From positions 21,065,955-21,129,954 of the forward strand of contig JAVGWX010000011.1 of assembly GCA_036924085.1 (NCBI GenBank): DNA of 64,000 nucleotides, in the 5' to 3' direction. Under the pieces are notes generated by a model that had not been told where the DNA came from, ran no database searches, and worked only from the letters and a program-made list of their open reading frames with translations. A program made the translations under genes and the position numbers. This document shows, piece after piece, positions 50,531 through 61,378 of the stretch; within the stretch, counting starts at the first letter, position 1, and the number at the start of each line of letters is the position of its first letter. Origin of the DNA: Ariolimax columbianus (Eukaryota; Mollusca; Gastropoda; Stylommatophora; Arionidae).

Positions 50531-51043
50531 ACAATATATCAGACCACACTGAGAGCTCTTGTCAGTTGTAAAATCATGAAGGGACCGTGGCACAAATGCT
50601 GACATACACAATATATCAGCCCACACTGAAAGCTCTTGTCAGTTGTAAAATCATGAAGGGACCGTGTCAGAAATGCTGACATACACAATATATCAGACCA
50701 CACTGAGAGCTCTTGTCAGTTGTAAAATCATGAAGGGACCGTGGCACAAATACTGACATACACAATATATCAGCCCACATTGAAAGCTCTTGTCAGTTGT
50801 AAAATCATGAAGGGACCGTGGCACAAATGCTGACATACACAATATATCAGACCACATTGAGAGTTCTTGTCCTTTGTAAAATCATGAAGGGACCATGTCA
50901 CAAATGCTGACATACACAATATATCAGACCACACTGAGAGCTCTTGTCAGTTGTAAAATCATGAAGAGACCATGTCACAAATACTGACATACACAATATA
51001 TCAGACCACATTGAAAGCTCTTGTCAGTTGTAAAATCATGCTA
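50503..51043. repeat. 77-bp minisatellite, about 7 units
   Basis: gggaccgtg or gggaccatg starts occur at 50504, 50581, 50658, 50735, 50812, 50889 and 50966, each 77 bp apart. Within the unit are gctgacatacacaatatatc and tcttgtcagttgtaaaatca. Units alternate between agaccacactgagag and agcccacactgaaag forms at first. The first unit overlaps the end of the reverse transcriptase fragment. Confidence 0.93.
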
Positions 51044-51055
51044 ACTCCAACTGTA

Positions 51056-51240
51056 CACAGAACAATCTTCTCCTTCTTCGATCAACTAATACTGTGCTTC
51101 TAGTCCGGTGGGGTTCACTAAGGAGACTGTGTGTTTCAGGTCTTCACCAATCCCCCACAGCCGTTCGAGCATGGTCACTCCCCCGGACCAGACTGCCTCT
51201 CTTTGGTCTGTATAAGTCAGTCAGTCCTGCAGTGGGTTGG
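51056..51240 (-). mobile_element. LINE 3' end fragment
   Basis: The reverse complement matches the 3' end of the element at 56467-57325: accaaagagaggcag, gacctgaaac, caccggactag and gttgatcga blocks, with a GAA-type tail seen as cttctccttcttcg. Confidence 0.75.
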
Positions 51241-51440
51241 AATCCACTGCAATAATTTTAGCTCAATTTATTCAATATTTATTTTATTTTATTTTTAATA
51301 AAACTTACAGAATTCCTGTATTTTGGCCCGGACGGAAAAACAAAAATCAGGAAAATTCATTCGAACTGGACAGGGTTAAAATTACTTGAACATTTTCATC
51401 ATAAATGAATAGTCGGTTATTAGCTGCAAAAAAGTGTTAC

Positions 51441-51554
51441 CTTCAAGTTGTCAGGCAATTCTGTTCGACCAGCATAGCCAGGATTCATGGTAATGAAGAC
51501 GGCACACGACATCCTCAGAACGAGCTCTACGCCTTCAAATATAAATGTTTCAAG
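51441..51554 (-). CDS. DNAH1: Dynein heavy chain exon D: AAA1 C-terminal block
   Basis: The exon has 114 nt (38 codons, phase 0 at both ends) and encodes [20 protein letters not shown] followed by [18 protein letters not shown]. The NPGYAGR block is a hallmark of dynein AAA1 downstream of Walker B. The acceptor is CTCTACAG and the donor is AAG/GTAACAC. It joins in frame to ALFRPVAMM of exon E, which is the normal family continuation. Confidence 0.92.
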
Positions 51555-52075
51555 CTGTAGAGAAAATATTCAAAATTATTGCACCCAAGAGAAGTGAGCA
51601 GTTGAGCAGTTAGAATGATTTCATAATTAAAATTAAGAGGCTCTGAGTTCAAACCCCGTTATTGGTGTAGATTTTTTTTTTTTTCTATTCGGATTAAAAT
51701 CACAATCTAGCCTGCACACAGTAAGATGACTGCTTAAGTACGCAGCCTTAATTCCTCATTCCTTTAAATATTACCAATGTACTTCTGCAATGGAAATAGT
51801 TAATGTAATGGTCATGATGATAAATACCACAACAATGGTCAAATGTATAAATACATGAGGGTCTCAAACAAAAAACTTAAAATTGCAACAGAAATTCAAA
51901 ACATTGTGTCATTGTCATGTAAGTTGTCAATATCGTTGCTAGGGACTTCAATTGTGCTCTCCTGGTGGTATCATGATGCAGCGAGCAATATAAAGTCATA
52001 GTGACAATTTAAAGATTACTAGCAACATGCACCATAGAGTTGCAGCATTCTGTTATATATTTTTTAGCAGTAAAG
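51555..52075. other. Intron C-D, stretch without recognised element
   Basis: No supported family. A T-run lies at 51670-51683. Confidence 0.5.
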
Positions 52076-52079
52076 GTGT

Positions 52080-52268
52080 GAAGCCTTCTAGAGGAGAACA
52101 TGAGGAGGAGGCCGAGAAAAAGGTGGATAGACAGCGTAAACGAGACCTGCCGTAAAATGGGAGAAAATGTTACTCGGACCACGAGAGGCGAAAGATAAAT
52201 ACATGCCACGCCACTGGGCTTCAACCCGGTAGAAAGTGGGACAACAAAAGAAGAAAGAGGAAGAGCGA
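52080..52268 (+). mobile_element. LINE reverse transcriptase C-terminal fragment
   Basis: The frame reads RRRPRKRWIDSVNETCRKMG and NVTRTTRGER, the usual basic C-terminus of a non-LTR element, followed by a purine-rich gaagaaagaggaagag tail. Confidence 0.65.
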
Positions 52269-52714
52269 ATCCTAAAGTAATTCATCGATATTGTAATGCA
52301 TGCCTGTCACTCTAACAAGTGAAGTAGAAAGTTATGGAAAGGCGTGACTTCTGTGACAGAATGTTCTCGACCTGGTCAGGCTCACCGCACAGATATTGCA
52401 GCAGCTCAACACATGATGAAATATCGTAGAGTAACTGAATAAAATGGCTTCCCTTCTGAAAATTAGTCCAGAATTCAACACACCACATTATCCATGATGT
52501 GCTCCAGTTCCACAAAGTAGCGTCTGCAAAGTCGGTGCCCTGGCAGTTTCTTGCTCCAAAATTGAAACAACATGATGCATAAAAGGCTATACAGGAGGCC
52601 AGATGATTTTCTTTGTGTACAACAATTCACGTATTTTGAAGGAGTTGGGGGATTTGTGTACAATACAAGGCAAAGGCCGCAGTCCATCGCAAACGATGAT
52701 GGCATAATTTATTT

Positions 52715-52945
52715 TGCTAGCGCTATTTTTAGTAAGGATTAACTGCGCTACTTTTTATCCTCACTCTCTCGTCTCGAGCCGCCCGACCCCAGTGGCAAGT
52801 CAAGGACAAGATGACTAGGAGGTAGCTACGAGATGCAGGGGACTCCGCATCAAGCACCCGTGAAAAAAACGGCGGAGTCCAGAGTCGAACCCACACCACC
52901 TGATCACGAGGCCGACGGCTTAACCACTTCGCCACGGAATCCCCT
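52715..52945 (-). mobile_element. tRNA-headed SINE family C, copy 2
   Basis: On the minus strand it starts ggggattccgtggcgaagtg (A-box-like) and contains gggttcgactc (B-box-like), then a body matching 37490-37735 to the tagcgctatttttagtaagg complement. It is interpreted as a SINE, not a tRNA gene, because it continues into a family body and has a second copy. Confidence 0.82.
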
Positions 52946-53092
52946 GTGTACAATACAATGGTGCAAATATTGCAGTCAGGCTGTAATCTATGACAATGTA
53001 TTCCGTTCTCCTGACAACATTCTGCTACTTGCAAAGCCCATTTCAGGGCTTGATAATAGGAGATTGAGAACAAAAGAAGCAGAAGAATGATA
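52946..53092 (+). mobile_element. SINE family B, 3' part
   Basis: Core gcagtcaggctgtaatctat, then ttgcaaagcccatttcaggg, ggagattgagaacaaaag and a short agaagaa tail. Confidence 0.7.
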
Positions 53093-53760
53093 CAATGAAG
53101 TACAGAAACTAGACAGTTGTATACCAATTTTTATTAATAAATTGTGAAGAACAAACATTCAGGTTTTCATTTCAAGCAACGTCTTCTATTTTTGCGTTCA
53201 GGATCCTTTGGTCGTGCTATTTCTGCAGGTCAGTCGCCATGATGAAGTCTGTAGTCTTCACTAGATTGGTGCAGCTGCCCAACAGCTTTTATTTCAGCTC
53301 TGCACCTATGGATATGTCTGGCATCTCATTCCACTACAAACTGGGCATTCTTGTAGAATGGGTACAGGACTCCTGTTCCACAAGGGCAGTCATCTGCATG
53401 TGAGAACATTAGTCGGTATAGATTGAGCATTTGAGCACCTCTTTATTTTGTGCATGTGTGTGCCCGTGCATGTGTGTGTGGCTGTTAAAGGTTTGCCTTT
53501 CTGGAATCTACTGGCAAGGGCACGTACCTTTCAACATCTGACAGTAGTCTTTTAGGTGATATCAGTACGTATTGTGTGTATCTGTTTGTGTATGTTCCCC
53601 TATGGCAGCGTTACAGCACGGTAGTTTTGCCAATCATTTATGTACGTAGAGAGGTGGTCATATTGAGAAGAACCCCTGACATGCCCAGTCAAACTGGACA
53701 TGAAGTGATTTTGAACCTGATATGTTGGGATTGCAAATTGAGCTAGATAGAACATACACT
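53093..53760. other. Intron C-D, stretch without recognised element
   Basis: No supported family; a short TG-rich run lies near 53450-53480. Confidence 0.45.
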
Positions 53761-53764
53761 ATGA

Positions 53765-53990
53765 AAGGCACCGTCCAACACAGCCAGACAGGCTCTTACA
53801 TGGAATCCTTAATGAAAAAGAGAGAGATAGACCCAAAAATGCATGTGAGAATGAACTAAGATTAAATGATTACACCTGGAGTGAGACAGAAAGAGTAGAC
53901 CCAAAACCATGCATGCTGGCGAGATGTCAATGGCGTTTGCACCGAGAGGAGCGATGGGCTTTGATTGATTGAGTATACCAGACATGCTGT
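53765..53990 (+). mobile_element. LINE C-terminal fragment
   Basis: Broken frames read RLNDYTWSETERV and a DVNGVCTERSDGL-like end, resembling the conserved C-terminus of non-LTR reverse transcriptases. Confidence 0.5.
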
Positions 53991-54567
53991 AATAGATGAC
54001 TAAGGAGGGTTGGGTATATGGAGCTGGCTACTCCATTCTATAGAAACTTAAAACTACAAAAACTTCAACAGATATAGACAGGTCAACATTTCATGACTTG
54101 GCATGTATTTATTGAAGACTTATGCTCTAATGGGAGCTGAAAAGAGGTTGACTAACTGATTAATTAATTGATGGACGTCACTCGCATCAGGTGCAACATA
54201 CTAACTAAGACCTCCACCTTATGGCCATATGCACTCTGTGAGAAGACCAGCATTGAACTGCAGCCTGTGTGCCCTAGTGAAAATTTGTCCAGAGTGAAGA
54301 ACTCAGCGAGAGTTGCTTCGATCAATAACAACATTTACCCTTTGAACACATGGCTAAATGGTTTCAATGTCTGCCTTCTGAAAAGTAGAGCAGCAGATCG
54401 AATCTCAGAAATGGAATATGTTGTTTTTCTGTTGGGGGTGAAATAAACAAACATAGCCGCCAGCAAACAACTTGGCGACAACAGTGGCAAAGCGGCCAGT
54501 AGTCCTCAGCCTAGAAACCTCTCGACTACCCCAGCAATGGGAATAGACTCGTACGACAGTATCCTTT
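53991..54567. other. Intron C-D, stretch without recognised element
   Basis: A 92-codon + strand open frame (54168-54446) is present but resembles nothing I know and is not supported as an exon. Confidence 0.4.
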
Positions 54568-54580
54568 GAACCCGTGACAA

Positions 54581-55986
54581 AGAATGGCAATCATGAGTAA
54601 ACTTGCTGGCACAAGGTGGGGAGCAGACGAAAGAATACTAAAGAAACTGTACACTGGAAGAGTGAGACCAGTTCTCGAGTATGGCATTGCGGCATGGACA
54701 ACAGCTGCAAAGGCGAACTTTGATTAAATTAGCAAACTTCAAAACCAAGCCATGAGAGTTATAACAGGAGGCATGAAGTCAACGCCAATTGTAGAACTTG
54801 AAAAGATTACAAATCTGCAATCAATGACCGACAGAAGAGACTGCAGAGCCAAACATCAAGCAGAGAAACTCAGAAGACTGACAGACCATCCAATGCATCA
54901 GAGACTAAATAGGTTTGGAAATGGGAAACTAAAGCGGAGAAACTTTGCAGAAATAGCTAAAGCAAAGATGAGCGAAGACCCTATGAACACCATAACAACA
55001 CCAAAGCCCATCCTTACTGTACGCAAACCCACATGGAAGCAGCATATCATTCCGGAGGTGGTAGAAAATATACCAGGTATTGGAAAAAAGAACAGCCAGA
55101 CTGAAAAAGAAAGAAGAGACATAACCCTGAGGTACATAATGGAAAACTACCCAAGCATGGACTGGACCCATGCATACACCGACGGTTCTGTAACAAACAC
55201 AACACAGAACGGAGGGGCAGGGGTATTCCTGAGCCTAATAAATGGTAGAAAAATAACAGTCAGTGGCAACTCGAAAATTCTCAAGCAATTTCAGAGCGGA
55301 GGCAGAGGCACTGAGGGCTGTGGTAGAAGCAATGCTCACAGGCGAAAGCAATGAAAGCCAGATAGTCCTGTTTACAGGCTACTAGTTACAGCACTAAAAA
55401 GCCAGAAAAATACTGGACTTAATGATTTAAGAGCAGTACTCTGTCAACTATGCCAGCAGTCCGCACCAAAAAGAGTAGTGGTACAGTGGGTTCCATCCCA
55501 CTATAACATTCAAGGCAACGAGGAGGCAGACACACTGGCAAAAGAAGGTGCAAGACTACCACAACCAGATTCTAGTGTGACCTACGAAGAGTCCAAAAGG
55601 CTTATTAGGGCCAGATACATGACCAAATGGGAAACAGAATATACTGGCTACACAAAAAATTATTCCTATTACCAGTTGAACAGAAGAGAGCAGGTCGTGG
55701 TCTTCAGACACCGCACAGGCCATAACAGACTGAGGTACCACCTATTCAATAAACTGAAGATAGGTGGCACTGACGAATGCACTTGTGGTGCAGGGAAAAT
55801 GACAGCTGAACATCTGCTGCAAAACTGCCCGTCATACGAGGACCAGAGAAAGCACATGTGGCCATCACCAGTGGCATCACTAGACAAGCTCTATGGCAGT
55901 GTCGACAGCTTCAAGATGACAGCTGCTTTCTTCGAACAAATTAAAGTTGACGTCTGACAGCGTATGAAGAAGAAGAAGAAGAAGAA
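54581..55986 (+). mobile_element. RNase H-bearing LINE (jockey/I-like), 5'-truncated, with target site duplication
   Basis: A 1.4-kb insertion flanked by GAACC(C/T)GTGACAA at 54568-54580 and 55987-55999. It starts in the reverse transcriptase thumb (RWGADERILKKLYTGRVRPV, LEYGIAAWTTAAK) and continues through an RNase H domain: YTDGSVTNTTQNGGAG at about 55177, VQWVPSHYNIQGNEEADTLA at about 55480. It ends with a CTCGAGKMTAEHLLQNCPSY zinc-finger-like block and a stop at about 55956, then a (GAA)n tail. An in-frame stop near 54725 and a deletion or frameshift near 55290-55400 break it. A close copy is at 63418-64000. Confidence 0.85.
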
Positions 55987-55999
55987 GAACCTGTGACAA

Positions 56000-56460
56000 C
56001 GATGCACCACGCATGATTCGTTATGACGGGTGGACCATTATTTATTTTAAGACGTATTTCAGACTGTTCTGCTTGGATTTTAGCCATAATATTGTGACAT
56101 CTATACTGTAGACACATTCATTGATATCACAAATATGGTGGCATTCACGAAGTATACAATTTTGCAGATGAATTTTGCGATGGAAAGTAGTTTTGAAAAT
56201 TCAGGAAATGACCACTCAAAAAGAATACTGACAGAACTGGCAGTTAAAAGTACTCTCAAGGATTTGAAGGCAGATAACTTGGATTTAGATTGTGTTTATT
56301 CTAAAAAGGACAAGTGATTATTTGAATTACGACATGAGTAATCAAGCTAGAACTGTTCCTGTCCCTTGGAGGATCAGACTATTCCGATGGGGTATCCCAC
56401 ATAATGCATAAAGTAAATTTGATACAGGATGGTCTTCAATAAATATATTCCACAATTTAC
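56000..56460. other. Intron C-D, stretch without recognised element
   Basis: A 60-codon + strand frame (56135-56317) encodes an acidic peptide without known domain. I found no splice context for it in the dynein gene, which is on the other strand. Confidence 0.4.
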
Positions 56461-56466
56461 TGGCAT

Positions 56467-57330
56467 AACAAGTCGGGATATTGGAGATGATCAGGTCAGT
56501 CAATCTGAGATATGTGTACACAGATGGATCTGCCTCAGTGAGCGATAGAAGGGGAGGCAGTGGAATCTACATTGAACACTCCAATGGCAACATAGAAAAT
56601 CATTCCATACAAGCAGGAGAGACTTGTACCAATTTCAGAGCTGAAGCAAGAGCTGTTCATGCAGCAACTCAGATTCTTATCAGCCAAAACATAAATACAA
56701 GGAAAAGGGTCATTCTAACAGACTCCAGAAGTGTACTCCAAGCCATCTCAAGCCACAAACAAGATACTCTCACATGAAATAAAATACAACATGGTATTTC
56801 TGTCTCAAAAGACAGATTTAGTCCTACAATAGATTCCGGCCTACTGTGGGATCCCTGGAAACGAAAATGCAGATGAGCTAGCAAAAGCCAGAAGTGGGGG
56901 CAAGCAGATTCCCCATCCACAGAGCTATAAAGAATCAAAGACATTCATCAAACCATCCATGAGGACAGAATGGAACGAACAGCACTAAGAATGCAAGCCA
57001 GAAAATGACAGCATAGACAGACTTGGCAGAAAAGAGCAGACAAAGATCTTCAGACTCAGAACGGAACATTGTAGACTCCAGGCCTACCTCCACAGAATGG
57101 TTGTCAGAGACACTGACACGTGCAATTGTGGAGCACCCAAGCAAACACAAGAACATATTCTGCAAGAATGCTCTACCTATGCAGACCAAAGAGAGGCAGC
57201 CTGGCCTAGGGGGAGCGACCATATACGAAAAGCTGTGGGGGAACCAGTGAAGACCTGAAACGCAGTCTCCTTCGTGAACCTCACCGGACTAGATGCTTAG
57301 CATCAGTTGATCGATGATGAAGAAGAAGAA
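56467..57330 (+). mobile_element. Second RNase H-bearing LINE family, 3' part
   Basis: Reads YVYTDGSASVSDRRGGSGIY, then FRAEARAVHAATQIL and ILTDSRSVLQAIS (RNase H), then after a frameshift GIPGNENADELAKA and CNCGAPKQTQEHILQECSTY. It ends gatgatgaagaagaagaa. The same 3' end is found in reverse at 51056-51240. A frameshift and a stop break the frame. Confidence 0.82.
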
Positions 57331-57488
57331 ATCTGAGATAGAACAATGAAATTAGAGAACATAGTTTTGTCACAGTAAATAGCTTTCCTCGGATACCTTG
57401 TGCATATTTTCTCAGGAGCACAGGGGAATGGGATTTTACAGATCGGGTGACCAGGGTTCAAAGTGTTAAAGTAATACACACTACTCAC

Positions 57489-57594
57489 CTTAAATCTTTG
57501 AGCATTCTGGATTGTAGCAATCTGTTGGGCTACTACAGATAATACTTCAATATCAATTCGATTGAATTCATCAAAACAAGCCCATGCTCCAGAG
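57489..57594 (-). CDS. DNAH1: Dynein heavy chain exon C: AAA1 Walker B
   Basis: The exon has 106 nt and encodes SGAWACFDEFNRID, which holds the AAA1 Walker B acid pair, then EVLSVVAQQIATIQNAQRFK. The acceptor is TTTCAG and the donor is AAG/GTGAGT. The FDEFNRI motif is near invariant in dynein heavy chains and sets the catalytic glutamate of the main ATPase site. The exon ends in phase 0 and joins exon D. Confidence 0.92.
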
Positions 57595-57639
57595 CTGAAA
57601 TTTTAAATACAGGTGATAATAATAATAATAATAATATTA

Positions 57640-57887
57640 ATTAGTTTATTTTTTTTGCGTTAGCCTTATTTCTCTAATCTCCAAGGCGGTGTGCGTTGCA
57701 CTGTGGTTTTTATTTTGCGCCTGTCTGCTCAGTGCATCTGACTTCAGAATGCATTTTATGTAAGGGTCTGTTTGCTTCTGCATTTTCTAAGGATTTGCTT
57801 CCCCGGGGTAACGGGAGGTGCTATGATGGGGATCAAACCCAGCACCTGCTGGTTGAGAACCGTGTCACTAGCCCACGCCGTCACCAT
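57640..57887 (-). mobile_element. tRNA-headed SINE family A, copy 2
   Basis: T-rich left end, gcgttagccttatttctcta, the family body and gatcaaacccagcacctgct (B-box complement). It sits between two (AAT)n runs at 57617-57637 and 57889-57904, as if inserted into a microsatellite. Confidence 0.8.
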
Positions 57888-58014
57888 ATTAATAATAATA
57901 ATAAAAGAGTTAGCTTAGGGGTCAGAAACTGGTTGCAAGGGTCGATTTCTCCCATGTATACATTGCCAAACCCTGTCTAAAACTGAAGGAGAGTCATCCA
58001 ATTATCAAAGCCAT

Positions 58015-58285
58015 GATGTGTGGGGGTATCCTCTCCTGGGTTTTCAACCGGCCGGGGTGGGTCGTTGTTGACAGAGAGGACAGATTTATGGAGAATCTGA
58101 TAGGCCGGGACATCCTGAGCCAGGTGGAGAACATGGTCGAATAGGGTGATCCAAGTTTTCCCAGATCACCTTATTCGACCATGTTCTCCAAGTTTTCCCA
58201 GATCACCCTATTCGACCATGTTCTCCAAGTTTTCCCAGATCATCCTATTCGACCATGTTCTCCAAGTTTTCCCAGATGGGAGGAA
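58015..58285. repeat. Inverted repeat followed by a 37-bp tandem repeat, 4 units
   Basis: Units starting ccaagttttcccagatcacc begin at 58151, 58188, 58225 and 58262. The block gaacatggtcgaatagggtg at 58129-58148 is the near complement of a unit half (caccttattcgaccatgttc), so a hairpin can form. Confidence 0.85.
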
Positions 58286-58534
58286 GTTTTGTCTATACGG
58301 TAACCTCTGCATTTTGGACAAAGTCATTTCAGTGGATACAGAGAATACATCTCTGATTTCGCACATGGAAGGTCTCGAGCCTTGATATATCCCATTTAAG
58401 CAGGGTCCATGCACAGCCTACTGGAGATACAGTATTTCTGACACAAAGAAATCCCTTTGAAACGTCACATTCCACAGCTCACTAAATTACGGAACAGGCA
58501 TGTGTCAACTATCAGTGCAACTATATATAGGAGA

Positions 58535-58745
58535 CGGCATGGGCTAATAGTTAAGTGACTCCATCACAACACCGGCTGTTACCCTGGGGAAGCAAATCCT
58601 TAGAAAATGCAGGAGGAAGCAGACTCATTTAAAATGCATGCTGAAGTCAGATGCACTGGGCCAACAGGCGCAAAATAAATGCATAGTGCAACACACACCA
58701 CCTTGGGGAATAGAGAAATAAGGAGAAATAAGACAAACATAACAA
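58535..58745 (+). mobile_element. tRNA-headed SINE family A, copy 3
   Basis: Sense-oriented copy beginning ggagacggcatgggctaata, with part of the tRNA-like head deleted, then gttaccctggggaagcaaat, gcatgctgaagtcagatgca and an A-rich end. Confidence 0.75.
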
Positions 58746-58959
58746 CAAACAACAACAAAAAGTGTGACTATATTAGCGTGTTCGGGAAACAAAGATGGAA
58801 ATGCAATTAGTTTCAGGGCAAGATTCTGTGAAAGGATCAGTCAACAGTAATTTGTTGTGTTTTTTTCAATGATTTTGTTTAATTTCTCTGTGAGAAGTAT
58901 GGATTGATTATAAACCTAGGCACAATATGAGTTCCGTTATTTAGTCTGTGGTGGAATGT

Positions 58960-59300
58960 GATGTTTCAAGGGGTTTTCCCAGTGAGTCAGATGGCCTGCC
59001 ATGGTCCATGTCCCAGAGCTGTACAGGAGTCACATTTGACTGGTAAATAGTAGTTTGGATTGAAGGTAATGCCTGCTGTTACTCCATAATGTGACAAGGT
59101 GTGTTCATAGTTGAGGCGGTGATTCTGATCCCCCTTGACATATAAGGGCCACAGTACCCATCTGATGTAATCGTGCCGCCCATGTATGTAAATTCATAGG
59201 CACCATCCACGGTGGCCACAAAATGATATTTTCTGGGGTTCAGTTTGAGGATCTCAACTTTTGCCCAGGATATCGATAAACACATAGTGATCCTAGGTCT
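58960..59300 (-). mobile_element. LINE reverse transcriptase fragment
   Basis: The minus strand frame reads LSISWAKVEILKLNPRKYHF and YEFTYMGGTITSDG. The LSxSxxKTE...EFTYLG-S pattern is typical of the palm to thumb part of non-LTR reverse transcriptases. Confidence 0.65.
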
Positions 59301-59639
59301 TATGATAAGTTAAATTCCAGACCAGGTGTTGTAACTCTAATGATGTTGTAACTCAAAACATTGACTTTTCATGAGTTATCTATTCTCTTGTACTGCACTA
59401 CAATCATTATATACATGTATTATAAAAGGCAAATTACTTCACCTAGTCAGCCTTCTCCATATGTAAGTCTACCTGACAGAGGTTGGAGAGCTTGACTGCC
59501 CTAATGATCCCGGAAGCTATGCTGGTGGGATTTGTAATCCTTGTTGGGCCGAAGATGTAGAACAGGGAATGAGCTGGTAGCAGCCAGCATCTCACAGCTG
59601 GTTGCTTGCATCAGGGTCAGTGAACTGTTCTGTTCTGTT

Positions 59640-60210
59640 CTAGGAGTCGACTTCACTGCACTCTGGGCATACCCATAGGTGCTCAGTCTCTCTCAGCAGA
59701 TGGCACAAAGTGTGGATGCTGATGGTGCCTGTAGCCTGTTGGTTGTACACCTTCCTGTTTCGACCTCTCAGGTTCCCTGATCCACTGAATCCTAATTTGA
59801 TTCAAAAGTTGCCGCAGCCTGTGCCTTGCAGACTCATCCAAAACAGTGTCGTTTTCCAGCAGGTGGTCCTTGATAACCTTCACTATGTCACCTTTATCCA
59901 TGTCCACTGTGCCTGTTATGGGTGTGTGTGATGCCAAATAATCAGCTCGCTCGTTGCCCAGAACCCCGGCATGATCAGGACAGTAGATCCACACCAGCCC
60001 CTGGAGTTTTGAGGTCTCCAGCGCTGCTATCCACTCATGTCATAGCCACCCATTCTGCACCTTCCGAAGTAGTGTTTGGGAGTCTGACACGATGATCGCT
60101 CTTGTTGAAGATGTCTCAGACAGCCACCTCAGACACCGCCTCCATCTCCATTCTCATACTTGATGTTGTAGTCTTGTATGCGCCACTTCGTTCAGCAACA
60201 ATCTGTTCAG
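59640..60210 (-). mobile_element. Third RNase H-bearing LINE, 3' part
   Basis: The minus strand gives MRMEMEAV, AIIVSDSQTLLRKVQNGWL, and VWIYCPDHAGVLGNERADYL (RNase H core and C-terminal histidine block), then IQWIREPERSKQEGVQPTGY. Frames are interrupted by stops. A partial sense copy of the same domain is at 49300-49428. Confidence 0.7.
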
Positions 60211-60244
60211 TGAACTAAAGCTGATCAAGGCCTTTTTCCGCATC

Positions 60245-60385
60245 CTAGCAATGGCCCTTAAACAGGCTGCACTAGTGTAGTCTGGCTAAGAGAATAGGGA
60301 TCAAAGTGGAAAGGCAAACCGGGCACTGAAAATTTTAAAAAAATATTTAAAAAATAACCAGCTGAAATTGGATGTGTTAGACCAA
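60245..60385 (+). mobile_element. SINE family B-related piece
   Basis: gcactagtgtagtctggcta, gaatagggatcaaagtggaa and ccagctgaaattggatgtgt form the complement of the B-related copy at 46975-47230. Confidence 0.6.
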
Positions 60386-60481
60386 AATCACAGGGGTAAT
60401 GGCCAGTGATGTGATGGGGAGCGAACCCAGCACCTTCGGATTGTGAGCCGTGTAACTTAACCACTAGCCTACGCAGCCTCC
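60386..60481 (-). mobile_element. SINE family A tRNA-like head only
   Basis: ggtaatggccagtgatgtga, gggagcgaacccagcacctt and ttaaccactagcctacgcag give the family A head in reverse. It is fused to a family B piece, so this is either a chimera or a nested insertion. Confidence 0.65.
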
Positions 60482-60522
60482 ATGTTTCCTTTTCAATCTA
60501 ACAACATACACAAACAGATTCT

Positions 60523-60682
60523 CCTTTATCGTTCGTTCTCAATCTACAGCTACCAAGCCCTGAACAGGGCTTTGCAAGTAGCAGGATGTAGTCCGGAGAA
60601 CGGAATGCGTTTTGTCGCTAGTTTACAGCTTGACTGCGATATTTGCACCTTTCCATCCGACATATCCGTCTTCAGCAGAACA
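60523..60682 (-). mobile_element. SINE family B copy
   Basis: cgttcgttctcaatctacag, gaacagggctttgcaagtag, gctagtttacagcttgactg and acatatccgtcttcagcag blocks, 50 bp from exon B on its donor side. Confidence 0.75.
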
Positions 60683-60731
60683 CAAACAGATGAAATGATA
60701 ATTTAACATTATTCTACGCCACAACTGTTAC

Positions 60732-60829
60732 CTTGCTAGTCCTTTGAAAAATTTGCCCATCGCCATAAAATCCAGCTGGTCTGAACAGTTAAATACCACA
60801 CACTGAATAGCAAACGCTTTTCCAAGATC
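60732..60829 (-). CDS. DNAH1: Dynein heavy chain exon B: AAA1 after the P-loop
   Basis: The exon has 98 nt and encodes [20 protein letters not shown] and then a segment ending KFFKGLA plus two bases of a serine codon. QCVVFNCSD is a strongly conserved dynein AAA1 block between Walker A and Walker B. The acceptor ends ATACAG and the donor is AG/GTAACAG. The split serine codon is completed by the first base of exon C, giving the family sequence SSGAW across the junction. Confidence 0.9.
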
Positions 60830-60889
60830 CTGTATTAAACAGAAAAATGACACATGCTGATAGGTAATCACTCAACCTTTACGGCACCA

Positions 60890-61090
60890 CCACCGGAAAT
60901 GGGAGATGGAACAACTTGACGCGTTTCCACTGTTGCAGTACACCACCATCTCCAGGGTCATCAGTTTATCGTATATTAACTACCGTATTAATGCCATAGA
61001 AACGGCTGATAATACGGCGCATTTGATTGTAGAGAGTTCGACTTCCATCCTGTTTGGTTCGATTTAAACAATGGTATCCTTCCAGTAGTT
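60890..61090. repeat. Dispersed repeat H, copy 2
   Basis: Matches 40560-40790 in the same orientation (tcatcagtttatcgtatatt, taatgccatagaaac). Confidence 0.6.
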
Positions 61091-61378
61091 TGCTTCTAAA
61101 TGAAATGAATTGCGAAATGACCCAGATCACCAGTGAACACTGTTTAGGTCAATATTGTGATCAGCACGTGAATTGTGAGAATCTGTCCGGATAGTCGTTC
61201 ATTTCATGAAATAAGATTTTGAAGGTCAGTGAAGGATCACTTTACACTCAGACTGTACTGAAAGTTATATAGTTTCTAGCAACGGCCAAGAATGTGTCAG
61301 TATGAAATAACATTACAATTTCCAAACATTAAAAACATGCATAAAAACTGGTAAGTTACTTTTTGCGTTGCGAATATA

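Noticed and set aside
55478..55957. Host RNase H-like gene
   Set aside because: The frame is the 3' part of a LINE with target duplication and GAA tail, and a second copy lies at 63700.
56135..56317. Small + strand gene of 60 codons
   Set aside because: No domain, no splice or promoter evidence, antisense to a large intron; kept only as a note.
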